A DNA stretch of 64,000 bases, from assembly GCA_046483285.1 (NCBI GenBank), contig JAWODN010000055.1, positions 54,328-118,327 on the forward strand, written 5' to 3'. The first letter of the stretch is position 1. Each line of letters starts with the position of its first letter. Of this stretch, positions 1-8,358 are shown piece after piece. Under the pieces are notes generated by a model that was not told the origin of the DNA, did no database searches, and worked only from the letters and a program-made list of their open reading frames with translations. The stretch comes from CAYRTV01 sp046483285. GTDB lineage: Bacteria > Acidobacteriota > Aminicenantia > Aminicenantales > Aminicenantaceae. The translations under genes were made by a program, and so were the position numbers.

Positions 1-798
1 TCCCGCTCTTATTCCATCGCCACCATCGGGTGCAATTTTCATTGTGCTTTCTGTCAGAATTGGCAGATATCCCAGGCGAATAAAAAAGACGGCCCGTTTT
101 TTTCAGAGAAAATGCTAATGCCGCAAGACATTGTCAGAGAAGCGAAAAAAAGCGGATGCCGGAGTATAAGTTACACCTACACGGAACCGACGGTTTTTTT
201 TGAATATGCTTATGATACAGCCGTTCTGGCCAAAAAAGAAAACATGGCCAATGTTTTTGTCACCAATGGCTATATGACCCCGGAGGCCCTGGAAAAAATC
301 AAGCCTCATTTGGACGCTTGCAATGTGGATTTGAAATCTTTCCGGGATGAATTCTACCGGACTGTCTGCAAGGCCCGCCTGAAACCCGTTCTGGACTCCA
401 TCCGGTTGATGAAGGAAATGGAAATTTGGGTTGAGGCGACCACTCTGGTGGTTCCGGGACAAAATGATTCGGTGGAAGAGCTGGAGCGGATCGCGCGTTT
501 CCTTGTGGAGGTGGATCCGGATATTCCCTGGCATCTCAGCCGGTTTCATCCGGATTATGAATGTCAAGACGCCGCTCCGACTCCGGTTGAGGTTTTGCGG
601 AAAGCGGCCCGGATCGGCCGCGAGGCCGGCCTGAAATTTATATATATAGGAAATGTTCTTGGGGAATCCATGGACACGGCCTGTCCCAACTGCGGAAAAA
701 CAGTGTTGAGCCGCGCGGGATTTTCTCTGCAGGAAAACCGCATCCACGGCGGGCAATGCGGTTATTGCGCACATCCTGTGGCCGGTGTGTTTGAATGA
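1..798 (+). CDS. amrS: Radical SAM enzyme, AmrS-like (AmmeMemoRadiSam type), 5'-truncated
   Basis: The reading frame is open from base 1 and the true start lies upstream of the window. The visible 265 residues begin just before the radical-SAM cluster motif GCNFHCAFCQN (Cys at residues 11, 15 and 18), which binds the [4Fe-4S] cluster that cleaves S-adenosylmethionine. Further on come the usual features of the pyruvate-formate-lyase-activase-like branch: SYTYTEPTVF, NVDLKSF and TTLVVPGQND. A C-terminal CPNCG...CGYC pair suggests a zinc ribbon, as in the AmmeMemoRadiSam radical SAM protein. The substrate of this family is not established. The gene sits 13 bp ahead of archease and rtcB, so it may be co-transcribed with RNA-ligation genes. 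The Memo and AMMECR1 partners are not in the window and could lie upstream. Confidence 0.85.
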   Translation, partial: SRSYSIATIGCNFHCAFCQNWQISQANKKDGPFFSEKMLMPQDIVREAKKSGCRSISYTYTEPTVFFEYAYDTAVLAKKENMANVFVTNGYMTPEALEKIKPHLDACNVDLKSFRDEFYRTVCKARLKPVLDSIRLMKEMEIWVEATTLVVPGQNDSVEELERIARFLVEVDPDIPWHLSRFHPDYECQDAAPTPVEVLRKAARIGREAGLKFIYIGNVLGESMDTACPNCGKTVLSRAGFSLQENRIHGGQCGYCAHPVAGVFE

Positions 799-811
799 GA
801 GGGGCCGGGCC

Positions 812-1231
812 GTGAGATACAAATTTCTCAGCCATACCGGAGACGCCGAGTTTCAGGCTTACGGAGAAACTCTGGAAGAAGCTTTCCAAAACGCCGCGGC
901 GGCTCTGGCCTCTTTGATGTGGGAACCGGACCTGATTGAGAATAAAGACGAAAAAACCGTGAAAATTTCCGGCAGAGACCGGGAACAGCTCTTGGTGGCT
1001 TTTCTGGAAGAAGTCATTTTTTTATGGGAAAGCCAACAGTTCATGCTGAGCGGATGCCGACGGCTTTCCATAAAAAAAAGTGCCGGCGGATATCGATTGA
1101 AGGCGGTATTGTCAGGAGACACCCGGCCTGAACGTTATGAGGTCAGCGGGGATGTCAAAGCGGTGACCTATCATGATATGGAGATCAAACAAAACAATCG
1201 CTGGACTGTGCAGGTGGTGGTGGATGTCTGA
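812..1231 (+). CDS. Archease (RtcB-activating protein)
   Basis: Protein of 139 residues starting at GTG 812. An ATG-type extension inside the upstream gene is possible, but the protein starting RYKFLSHTGD matches the family start. Archease promotes multiple turnover of the RNA ligase RtcB by speeding formation of the RtcB-guanylate intermediate. The HTGD near residue 7-10 and the acidic C-terminus VVVDV are the places where the family carries its metal-binding acidic residues; TYHDMEI is the conserved central strand. The length is normal for the family. It is followed 25 bp later by rtcB, the classic pairing, which strongly supports the call. Confidence 0.9.
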   Translation: MRYKFLSHTGDAEFQAYGETLEEAFQNAAAALASLMWEPDLIENKDEKTVKISGRDREQLLVAFLEEVIFLWESQQFMLSGCRRLSIKKSAGGYRLKAVLSGDTRPERYEVSGDVKAVTYHDMEIKQNNRWTVQVVVDV

Positions 1232-1256
1232 AACCTGATCTTCCAAGGAGGAGGAA

Positions 1257-2684
1257 ATGGAAATCAAATTGAACCGGAAAGAAAAATATATATGGGAAAT
1301 TCCGCAGGAGGGAGACATGCGGGTGCCCGCCGTTATATATGCTTCGGATGAATTGATGCAGGCCGCTGAAAAAGATTTAACTTTAAAGCAGATTCGAAAC
1401 GTCGCCTGTCTTCCCGGGATCCAAACCGCGGCTTATGCCATGCCTGATGCCCATCAAGGATATGGGTTTCCCATAGGCGGGGTTGCGGCTTTCGACTTGG
1501 AAGACGGAATCATTTCTCCGGGCGGTGTGGGTTATGATATCAACTGCGGGGTGAGACTGCTTCGCACCGGTTTTTCCTCCCAAGACATAAAATCCAAGAA
1601 ACGGGAATTGATTGATGCCGTCTATGAGGAAGTGCCGGCTGGACTGGGGAAAGGCGGAGTCACCCGGTTGAAGCCCCATCAGCTCAAGGATGTTTGCCGC
1701 TGCGGGGCGGAATGGGCGGTCCGGAACGGGTATGGAACCGAGGACGATTTAGACCGCACCGAGGAAAACGGCCGCTTGAGTCAAGCCGATCCGGAGGAGG
1801 TTTCTTCCCGTGCTGTGGAAAGGGGGATCCCCCAGCTGGGAACCTTGGGGTCCGGAAATCATTTTATCGAGATTCAGCGGGTGGGAAAAATTTACGACCA
1901 AAAAACCGCCCGGGCTTTTGGAATTGAATCCGAAGACCAGGCCATGGTTATGATCCACTGCGGGAGCCGGGGGCTGGGCCACCAGATTGCTTCGGATTAT
2001 ATCCGTGCCATGGAGAACACATTCGGGACCAAGGGCCTTCCGGACCGGCAGCTGGTGAATGCCCCCCTCCGTTCGGAGTTGGGCCAAAAGTACTATAAAG
2101 CCATGAGCGCGGCGGTTAATTTCGCGTTTGCCAACCGTCAGATGATCGCCCACTGGATCCGGGAGGTTTTCCGGAAAGTTCTGGGGGACTCCAAAGGCAT
2201 GGATCAAGTTTACGACGTTTGTCACAATGTCGCCAAGTATGAAACTCATAAGATCGAAGGGAAAACAAGAAAAGTCTGTGTTCACCGTAAAGGAGCCACC
2301 CGCAGCTTCGGGCCCGGCCGGAGAGAAATCCCAAGTGCCTACCGGGATGTGGGCCAGCCGGTATTCATTCCCGGCAGTATGGGGACTTCGTCTTACGTGC
2401 TGGCCGGAACGCCGCAGGCCGAAAAAATCAGTTTCGGTTCCACCGCTCATGGATCCGGGCGGGTGATGTCACGGAGTCACGCCCGCAAAAAATTCCGCGG
2501 GGAAAAAATAAAAAAAGAATTGGAAGATAAAGGAATAGAATTGAAATCCAGCGGTATGAAAGGGGTGGCGGAAGAGGCTTCCGGAGTTTATAAGGACGTC
2601 AAAGAAGTGGTTAAAGTTTCCCACGAACTGGGAATCGGCCGGATCGTCGCCGAGCTGGAGCCGTTGAGCGTAATGAAAGGCTGA
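1257..2684 (+). CDS. rtcB: RNA-splicing ligase RtcB
   Basis: Protein of 475 residues preceded by a strong ribosome binding site (aaggaggagg, about 1243-1252). RtcB joins RNA 2',3'-cyclic phosphate or 3'-phosphate ends to 5'-hydroxyl ends using GTP and Mn2+. Visible family signatures are MPDAHQGYGFPIGG, GVGYDINCGVR (metal-binding Cys), HCGSRGLGHQ, CHNVAKYE, VHRKGATRSF, PGSMGTSSYVL and the HGSGR motif carrying the His that is guanylylated. All catalytic blocks are present, so it should be active. In bacteria the enzyme is linked to RNA repair, including repair of cleaved tRNA or rRNA. The neighbouring archease is its activator. Confidence 0.97.
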   Translation: MEIKLNRKEKYIWEIPQEGDMRVPAVIYASDELMQAAEKDLTLKQIRNVACLPGIQTAAYAMPDAHQGYGFPIGGVAAFDLEDGIISPGGVGYDINCGVRLLRTGFSSQDIKSKKRELIDAVYEEVPAGLGKGGVTRLKPHQLKDVCRCGAEWAVRNGYGTEDDLDRTEENGRLSQADPEEVSSRAVERGIPQLGTLGSGNHFIEIQRVGKIYDQKTARAFGIESEDQAMVMIHCGSRGLGHQIASDYIRAMENTFGTKGLPDRQLVNAPLRSELGQKYYKAMSAAVNFAFANRQMIAHWIREVFRKVLGDSKGMDQVYDVCHNVAKYETHKIEGKTRKVCVHRKGATRSFGPGRREIPSAYRDVGQPVFIPGSMGTSSYVLAGTPQAEKISFGSTAHGSGRVMSRSHARKKFRGEKIKKELEDKGIELKSSGMKGVAEEASGVYKDVKEVVKVSHELGIGRIVAELEPLSVMKG

Positions 2685-2707
2685 ATTGTTTTTTCCGCGG
2701 TGAGCTT

Positions 2708-4096
2708 ATGACCCAGTCAGCCCTGAAAAAGATTCTTTTGTGGACAGGCCTGTCGGCCGGGGTTTTTCTGCTGGTTGTTCCTCCTCCCGAAGGCTTGACC
2801 GCCGCCGGCACCCGGTGTCTGGGTGTGGCGGTGATATGTTTCAGCCTGTGGGTGCTGCAGACCATTCCCCTGGCGGCCACCAGTTTGCTGGCCATCATTC
2901 TGCTTCCGGTTTTTAACATTCTGGGCCGGGCTGAGGTTTTTTCTTATTTCGGCAACAGCGCGGTTTTCTTTTTGCTGGGGGTTTTCATTCTTTCCGGGGC
3001 GATCATCCACACCGGTTTGTCCAAGCGGCTGGCGTTTTGGTTCATAAACCGGTTCGGACGCAGCCCCCTGGGTCTTTTATTCGGTGTGACCGCCACATCT
3101 TCTCTGTTTGCGCTTTTTATGCCCGAGCATGCCGTGGCGGCCATGATGTTTCCGGTGGTGCTGGAGCTGGCCGCCGTTCTCCGCCTGGAAAAGGGACGGA
3201 GCCCTTTGGGAAAATCCTTGTTTTTGGCTTTGGCTTGGGGGGCGGTGGTGGGAGGAATCGGGACTTATTTGGGGGGGGCGCGGGTGCCTCTGGCGGTGGA
3301 ATTTTTGAGGGAGACCTATTCTCGGAGAATAGATTTTCTCGCCTGGGCCGCCGCCGCCACACCTATAGCTCTGGTTTTGACCGGAGTGGTTTTTCTGGCT
3401 CTGGCAAAACGTTTCCCTTCTGAAATCAGGGATGTCTCCGGAGCCAAAATCTTCCTGACCAGCGAGTTGAAACGGATGGGGCGGATTTCCGGGAATGAAT
3501 TGAAGACCGCGTGTCTGGTGGGACTGGCTGTGCTGGGATGGATTGCGGGAGGGCATCAGATAGGCTTGGCTGTTATTTCGATTGCCGCAGCGGTATCAGT
3601 TTTTATATTGAGGATAGCCAATTGGCATGATGTCTCGGATTACATCAATTGGGGGGTCATCGTCATGTACGGCGGGGCCATAGCTTTGGGTAAAGCTCTT
3701 CATGAGACTCAGGCCGTGGAATGGGTGGTTCTCCGGGTGATTGGAGGGGCGGAGGTGTCTCCTTGGGTTTTACTGGTGACTTTGGCCATTCTGGCCACCC
3801 TGACCACGGAAGCCATATCCAATGCCGCGGCGGTGGTGATTCTGGTTCCCATATCCTTTGGATTTGCGGCACAAACCGGAATTCCGCCGGAAATTTTCGT
3901 CCTGGTGGTGACGGTTCCGGCCGGACTGGCCTTCTGCCTGCCGGTGGGAACTCCGCCCAATGCCATAGCCTTATCTTCCGGTTACTACAGTTTAAGGGAT
4001 TCTTTAGGTTTGGGAATAGTGGTGAAATCCATTGCCATGGTTGTTTTTTTCATCATGGCCAGATTGATTTGGCCGCTGTTAAACTTCAGTGTGTAG
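2708..4096 (+). CDS. SLC13/DASS-family anion permease with a non-standard first SNT motif
   Basis: Polytopic membrane protein of 462 residues with about a dozen hydrophobic segments. It resembles SLC13 (divalent anion:sodium symporter) carriers, which move dicarboxylates, sulfate or similar anions. The two inverted halves are visible: a first hairpin with FALFMPEHAVAAMMFPV (139-141 PEH) and a second with TTEAISNAAAVVILVPI (371-373 SNA). In characterised members both positions read SNT and help form the Na+ and substrate sites; here the first is PEH and the second SNA. The substrate is therefore unknown and sodium coupling uncertain. A CysC-like gene starts 12 bp downstream, hinting at sulfate or another oxyanion. 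It begins at ATG 2708, 23 bp after rtcB. Confidence 0.8.
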   Translation: MTQSALKKILLWTGLSAGVFLLVVPPPEGLTAAGTRCLGVAVICFSLWVLQTIPLAATSLLAIILLPVFNILGRAEVFSYFGNSAVFFLLGVFILSGAIIHTGLSKRLAFWFINRFGRSPLGLLFGVTATSSLFALFMPEHAVAAMMFPVVLELAAVLRLEKGRSPLGKSLFLALAWGAVVGGIGTYLGGARVPLAVEFLRETYSRRIDFLAWAAAATPIALVLTGVVFLALAKRFPSEIRDVSGAKIFLTSELKRMGRISGNELKTACLVGLAVLGWIAGGHQIGLAVISIAAAVSVFILRIANWHDVSDYINWGVIVMYGGAIALGKALHETQAVEWVVLRVIGGAEVSPWVLLVTLAILATLTTEAISNAAAVVILVPISFGFAAQTGIPPEIFVLVVTVPAGLAFCLPVGTPPNAIALSSGYYSLRDSLGLGIVVKSIAMVVFFIMARLIWPLLNFSV

Positions 4097-4108
4097 GGAG
4101 AAGAAAAA

Positions 4109-4714
4109 GTGGAAAAAAAAGGCTTCACGGTCTGGTTCACGGGGCTGCCTTTTTCAGGAAAAAAGCAGCTGGCCGGGATGCTTTCTGCAAAGCTGGAAAG
4201 CCTCGGGTTTAAAACCGAGGTCTTGGACAGCGGCAAGATAAGACGGGAATACAGCCGGGAGCTGGGATATTCCAAGGAGGAGGTTTACCGGAATATCAAA
4301 CGGCTGTGTTTCGAATGCCGGATGCTGACTGAAAATAACGTGGTCGCCATCGCCGTCACCGTTTCTCCTTATAAAGAACTGCGGGATGAATGCCGCAGGA
4401 AAATCCAGCGGTATATAGAGGTTTTTTGTGATGCCCCGATTTCGTTTTTGAAAAGCCGGGACACCGCAGGTCTTTTCGAGAAAGCGGAAAAGGGCCTGAT
4501 TCGGGATGTCGCCGGAATTTCCGCCCCTTTTGAGCCCCCTGATAAACCCGAGACCCTTTATCAACCGGATCGCGAGTCGCCGGAACAGGGGCTGAACAAG
4601 ATCATCGCCACCCTGGAGGTGCTGGGGTATATTGCAAAACAGAAGCGGCGTGTTTTGACCGAGGAAGAAGAGAAGATGATCCGGCAAAGGCTTAAAGATC
4701 TGGGTTATATATAG
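4109..4714 (+). CDS. Adenylylsulfate kinase (CysC)-like protein with a degenerate P-loop
   Basis: Protein of 201 residues with a GTG start 12 bp after the permease gene. The whole length resembles APS kinase, which phosphorylates adenosine 5'-phosphosulfate to PAPS. Recognisable blocks are a P-loop-like segment (residues 12-19), IRREY and ELGYSKEEVYRNIKR where CysC binds APS, AVTVSPY, and GISAPFEPPDKPE. The Walker A reads GLPFSGKK, so the Ser/Thr that ligates Mg2+ after GK is a Lys, and the DGD motif reads DSG. Normal kinase activity is doubtful; a regulatory or altered-substrate role is possible. The C-terminal 40 residues are charged and extend past the usual CysC fold. Operon position suggests it works with the SLC13 carrier. 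Confidence 0.7.
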   Translation: MEKKGFTVWFTGLPFSGKKQLAGMLSAKLESLGFKTEVLDSGKIRREYSRELGYSKEEVYRNIKRLCFECRMLTENNVVAIAVTVSPYKELRDECRRKIQRYIEVFCDAPISFLKSRDTAGLFEKAEKGLIRDVAGISAPFEPPDKPETLYQPDRESPEQGLNKIIATLEVLGYIAKQKRRVLTEEEEKMIRQRLKDLGYI

Positions 4715-4736
4715 CCCGAACGGACCGTCTTTTTCA

Positions 4737-4765
4737 TTGACAAATCCAATCCGGGTTTATATTGT
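4737..4765 (+). promoter_or_regulatory. Putative sigma-70 promoter of thyX
   Basis: A perfect -35 TTGACA (4737-4742) is followed at 17 bp by TATTGT (4760-4765); TATATT overlaps it at 15 bp spacing. Expected transcription start is about 4772, only a few bases before the ATG at 4776, so the message would be leaderless or nearly so. No Shine-Dalgarno sequence is present before that ATG, which fits. Confidence 0.5.
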
Positions 4766-4775
4766 TGATGTCATC

Positions 4776-6257
4776 ATGAAAGTCATATTGGCCGGTTATA
4801 ATATTGACAGTGATGTGATCCGTTCCCTCAAGGAGACATGCCCTGAACGGAATGATGTCACTCCGGAAACGTTATCTGCTTCTTATGCCCGAATTTCCCG
4901 GGATCCCCGTTCCGTGGAAAAGCTCCGGGCGGATGCCCGGCGGCAAGTCGACCGGGCCAGGAAATCCAACCGCACCATCATTTTTGAAATGGGTCATCAT
5001 TCGGTCGCGGAGCATGCGGTTTTTAATTTTGATATTATCGGGGTCAGCCGCATGGCGATTGAGGATATCGAGCATTTCAGGCTGTGTTCTTTTACGGAAA
5101 AATCACAACGCTATATTAAATTAGGGGATGACTATGTGATTCCCGGGGAAATCAAGAAAGCGGGATTGACGGATTTATTTCAGGTAATCATAAAGGACCA
5201 ATTCAGGGTCTATAAGCATTTATTCCGGAAGCTTCGGCCCTATTTTTTTGAAAAGTATCCCCGGATGGCTGAAAACCAAAAAAAACGCACCGTTCTGGAA
5301 GGCTGGGCAAAAGAAGACGCTCGTTATGTGGTCAGTCTGGCCACCCAAGGGCAATTGGGAATGACCTTGAATGCCCGGAATTTAGAATTAATGATCCGCA
5401 GATTCGCTTCCGCAAAAAAAGATGAAATCAGGGAATTGAACCGGCGGATTTACTCCGCGGTGGAAAAAATCGCTCCGTCCATCATCCTGTTCACGGAAGC
5501 CAATGATTTTGATTCCCTGACCTGCCCGGAATTGGAATCGCTTACTGAACGCGTTCCTGCTTCTATCAGCGGCGATTCATCCGGACCGGTCAAATTGGTG
5601 GAATTCACTTCCGGAGGTGATACCTGTCTCGCGGCCGCTTTGCTTCACTCCGTTTCCGCTGTTTCTTATGAAGATTGCAAAACGTATGCCCGGAAAATGA
5701 ATTCCGCGCAGCTGGAGAGTCTGATTAAGACCGCGGTGCGTCATATGCAGTTTTTTGATTCCCCCATGCGTGAATTTGAATATCCGGACTTGACTTTTGA
5801 ATTGCTTGTCTCAGCTTCCTGCTTCGCCCAATTGAAGCGTCACCGGATGGCCACTCTGACGGTTCAGGATTACCAACCTGAACTGGGGGTGACCGTTCCG
5901 CCTTCCATTGAGGCGTCGGCGGAAAGGGATTCTTTTTACGGATTGATGGAAAGAACGAACAGGGCTTATAAAAAAATCAAGGAAAAGACGGCAGTGGGAG
6001 CTGATTATATTTTGACCAATGCGCATAGGCGAAGGGTTCTCATGAAAATCAATGCCCGTGAGCTTTATCACATTTCCCGGCTGCGTGAAGATGGAACCGC
6101 TCAGTGGGAGATAAGAAGGATTGCCGCTGAAATGAGCCGGCAGGCCCGGGAAAGAATGCCTTTAACCTTTCTGCTTCTCGGAGGCAAAGACGATTATGCC
6201 GGAATCTATCAAAAAGTTTTTGGTCATCCCCCGGACATTTTGCCGCCGGATTTATAA
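4776..6257 (+). CDS. thyX: Tandem-domain FAD-dependent thymidylate synthase
   Basis: Protein of 493 residues, about twice the usual 220-260 of ThyX, which methylates dUMP to dTMP using methylenetetrahydrofolate, FAD and NADPH. It contains two ThyX-like halves. In the first, HHSVAEH (74-80) and HFRLCSFTEKSQRY (100-113) match the HxSxxEH and signature regions; the S, E, S and RY positions are kept but RHR is HFR. In the second, RHR is intact (355-357) but the rest reads MATLTVQDYQPE, losing the catalytic Ser, Glu and RY. Both halves end in family-like helices (NARNLELMIRRF; NARELYHISRL...AQWEIR). The start at ATG 4776 gives the natural N-terminus KVILAGYN; a TTG at 4737 is inside the promoter. 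No thyA is seen in the window. Confidence 0.85.
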   Translation: MKVILAGYNIDSDVIRSLKETCPERNDVTPETLSASYARISRDPRSVEKLRADARRQVDRARKSNRTIIFEMGHHSVAEHAVFNFDIIGVSRMAIEDIEHFRLCSFTEKSQRYIKLGDDYVIPGEIKKAGLTDLFQVIIKDQFRVYKHLFRKLRPYFFEKYPRMAENQKKRTVLEGWAKEDARYVVSLATQGQLGMTLNARNLELMIRRFASAKKDEIRELNRRIYSAVEKIAPSIILFTEANDFDSLTCPELESLTERVPASISGDSSGPVKLVEFTSGGDTCLAAALLHSVSAVSYEDCKTYARKMNSAQLESLIKTAVRHMQFFDSPMREFEYPDLTFELLVSASCFAQLKRHRMATLTVQDYQPELGVTVPPSIEASAERDSFYGLMERTNRAYKKIKEKTAVGADYILTNAHRRRVLMKINARELYHISRLREDGTAQWEIRRIAAEMSRQARERMPLTFLLLGGKDDYAGIYQKVFGHPPDILPPDL

Positions 6258-6302
6258 TCATCCATACCCGCACAACGCTGAAACCAGGGAATAAGGAGGG
6301 GA

Positions 6303-6923
6303 TTATCTCTTTTCGCTTTTCATCCAGTTTTCCGGATGGATGATCACCTGCAGCATGGGACGGCTTTCCGAAGGCCGGGGGTTGAGCCCGGTCAAACTGG
6401 ACGTTTTGTCGGAAACGTGCCATCCCATCATGATGCGGGAAGAGGCGCTGATTTTCCCGCGGATAAAAAACGAACCCGGAGGAAGTTCCCGGTGTGTTTC
6501 GGCAAATGACACCGATAGAATGGGAATGGATAGGTATTTTTCCAGCTTGCGGCTTAAGAGGACCACGTCTTTAAGCGCCTGGGGGTTTTTCCCGGGAAGA
6601 TGCAGTCCCACCTCATGCTTGAAATTCCGGATGGCTTGAATTGAATTTCTGACTTGCTGCCTTTCAGGATGAATTTCAGGAGAAACGGGATTGAAATGGT
6701 AGGTGGCGCGGATATCCAAAGAATGTTCAAGTTCCGCCATTCGCACAGCCGTGTCGAGACACCTGCTGACATCATGCCGGATGATAAACTTGGATCGGTG
6801 TATTTGACTGAGGATTTGAGGAATCTCTGAGACCAGATAATGAGAATCAAAATATCTTTTCAGTTTTAGCAGCAAATCCCCAAATTCTTTTTCCTGGAAA
6901 CATCCGCCGGTCTCCGATATCAT
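6303..6923 (-). CDS. Polysaccharide-deacetylase-like protein (short)
   Basis: Protein of 206 residues with a good ribosome binding site (aaggaagg) before ATG 6923. Residues 47-55 (IIRHDVSRC) and the following MAELEHSLDIRATYHF resemble the first strand-helix-strand of NodB-type deacetylases, where the Asp is catalytic. HEVGLHLPG (103-111) resembles the H/E-G-H strand found later in that fold. The barrel looks cut short: the usual length is 230-300 residues and a clear HxxxH metal site is not visible. It could be a trimmed or divergent deacetylase, or a protein that keeps only part of the fold. It faces thyX tail to tail and lies downstream of tyrS on the same strand, with 131 bp between them. 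Confidence 0.55.
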   Translation of the reverse strand: MISETGGCFQEKEFGDLLLKLKRYFDSHYLVSEIPQILSQIHRSKFIIRHDVSRCLDTAVRMAELEHSLDIRATYHFNPVSPEIHPERQQVRNSIQAIRNFKHEVGLHLPGKNPQALKDVVLLSRKLEKYLSIPILSVSFAETHRELPPGSFFIRGKISASSRIMMGWHVSDKTSSLTGLNPRPSESRPMLQVIIHPENWMKSEKR

Positions 6924-7054
6924 ATCCGCCTTCCTTTGCCCGGATTACGAGTATGAAGCTTTCATGAAAAATGACCACAAAAGAGGCTTCGCATCCGGGG
7001 AAACCTCGGTCCGCTCATCATCCAGACTGGATATTTGTCGCCGGCCTCCGGGCT

Positions 7055-8278
7055 TTATGATTTGCATATTTTATAAAACCGCTTTTTGCCGATTTTCAAT
7101 ATACCGTCGTCTTTTCCTGATAAAGTCACCATGGTGTCGATATTCCGGATGCGCTCATGGTTTAAATAAACTCCGCCTTGCTGGACGGTTCGTTTGGCTT
7201 CTTTCCTTGAAGGCATCAGCTTGTGTTCGAATAACAAGTCGATAATATTGATCCGGTCCTGTTCCACCTTTATTGCCGGCATATCGGAAGGATCTTTCCC
7301 CTGCTTGAAGACTTTTTCGAATTCCCCGGCGGCCTGTTCAGCCGTCTTTTTCCCCCAGAAATCAGCCGTGATCATCCGTGCCAGCCGGGCTTTAATATCC
7401 CGGGGATTGGCCTCTTGTTTTTCCACCTGTCTTTGCAGCTCCCGGATTTCCCGGACAGAGACATCGGTGAGAAGTTCATAGTAGCGGAACATCAATTCAT
7501 CGGAAACAGACATGATTTTGCCGAATATTTGATCCGGAGGTTCGGTTATTCCGACATAGTTTCCCAAAGACTTGCTCATTTTTTCCGCTCCGTCCAGTCC
7601 TTCCAGCAGGGGCATGGTGAGCACGATTTGGGGCTCCTGGCCGTATTCCCTCTGAAAATCCCGTCCCACCAGCAGGTTGAATTTTTGATCGGTTCCCCCT
7701 AATTCAACGTCAGCCTGGAGCGCGACGGAATCGTAGGCCTGCATCAAGGGATATAAAATTTCATGGACGGATATCGGCTGCTTGGCCTGCATCCGGTTGG
7801 CGAAGTCGTCCCTTTCCAAAATCCGGGCCACCGTATACTTGGCGGTCAGCTTGACCACATCGAAAGAGGATAATTTTCCCAGCCAGCGGGAGTTGAAGTC
7901 AATGATGGTTTTTGCCGGGTCCAGAATCTTAAAAACCTGATCTTTATATGTGTCCGCGTTCTTTTCTATTTCTTTCCTGGTCATCGGTGGACGGGTTTTC
8001 GAGCGGCCGGAGGGATCGCCGATCAATCCGGTGAAATCTCCAATCAAAAAAATAACATTATGACCCAAATCCTGGAAATGTTTCATTTTACGCAGCAAGA
8101 CGGTGTGTCCGAGATGAATGTCCGGAGCCGTGGGATCGAATCCCGCCTTAACCCGCAGGGGCTGGTTTTTTTCGAGAGAACGTTCAAGTTTCGCTTTAAG
8201 CTCCCCTTCCTGAATGATTTCCATGCTGCCTTTCTGGATGTGCTCAAATTGTTGCTCAACGTCTTTTTTCAATGTCAT
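7055..8278 (-). CDS. tyrS: Tyrosyl-tRNA synthetase
   Basis: Protein of 407 residues that charges tRNA-Tyr. The class I signatures are present: HLGH (HIGH motif, in APDIHLGHTVLLRK) and KMSKS (in GAEKMSKSLGN). The tyrosine-binding region LYPLMQAYDSV and GGTDQKFN are clear. An S4-like RNA-binding domain closes the protein (LMPSRKEAKRTVQQGGVYLN). The GFDPTAP...DPSGRS pattern places it in the TyrZ-like bacterial subgroup. The start at ATG 8278 (TLKKDVEQQF) is preferred over an upstream start in the same frame because a ggat-type ribosome site lies before it and the family N-terminus begins here. Confidence 0.96.
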   Translation of the reverse strand: MTLKKDVEQQFEHIQKGSMEIIQEGELKAKLERSLEKNQPLRVKAGFDPTAPDIHLGHTVLLRKMKHFQDLGHNVIFLIGDFTGLIGDPSGRSKTRPPMTRKEIEKNADTYKDQVFKILDPAKTIIDFNSRWLGKLSSFDVVKLTAKYTVARILERDDFANRMQAKQPISVHEILYPLMQAYDSVALQADVELGGTDQKFNLLVGRDFQREYGQEPQIVLTMPLLEGLDGAEKMSKSLGNYVGITEPPDQIFGKIMSVSDELMFRYYELLTDVSVREIRELQRQVEKQEANPRDIKARLARMITADFWGKKTAEQAAGEFEKVFKQGKDPSDMPAIKVEQDRINIIDLLFEHKLMPSRKEAKRTVQQGGVYLNHERIRNIDTMVTLSGKDDGILKIGKKRFYKICKS

Positions 8279-8358
8279 TTTTATATCCTGTCGCTCTTGG
8301 CCGCATTTTAAATCCAGAGATGACCGGGGCTTCTGTTGCGGCAATGGTGTTTCATTGT

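Noticed and set aside
115..822. Long open frame antisense to the radical SAM gene
   Set aside because: It is a shadow of the real gene; no ribosome site or recognisable protein.
1749..2450. Long open frame antisense to rtcB
   Set aside because: Lies inside a gene with complete family motifs on the other strand; no motifs of its own.
4737..4775. TTG 4737 as the thyX start
   Set aside because: It overlaps the -35 hexamer and adds an unrelated tail before the natural KVILAGYN start.
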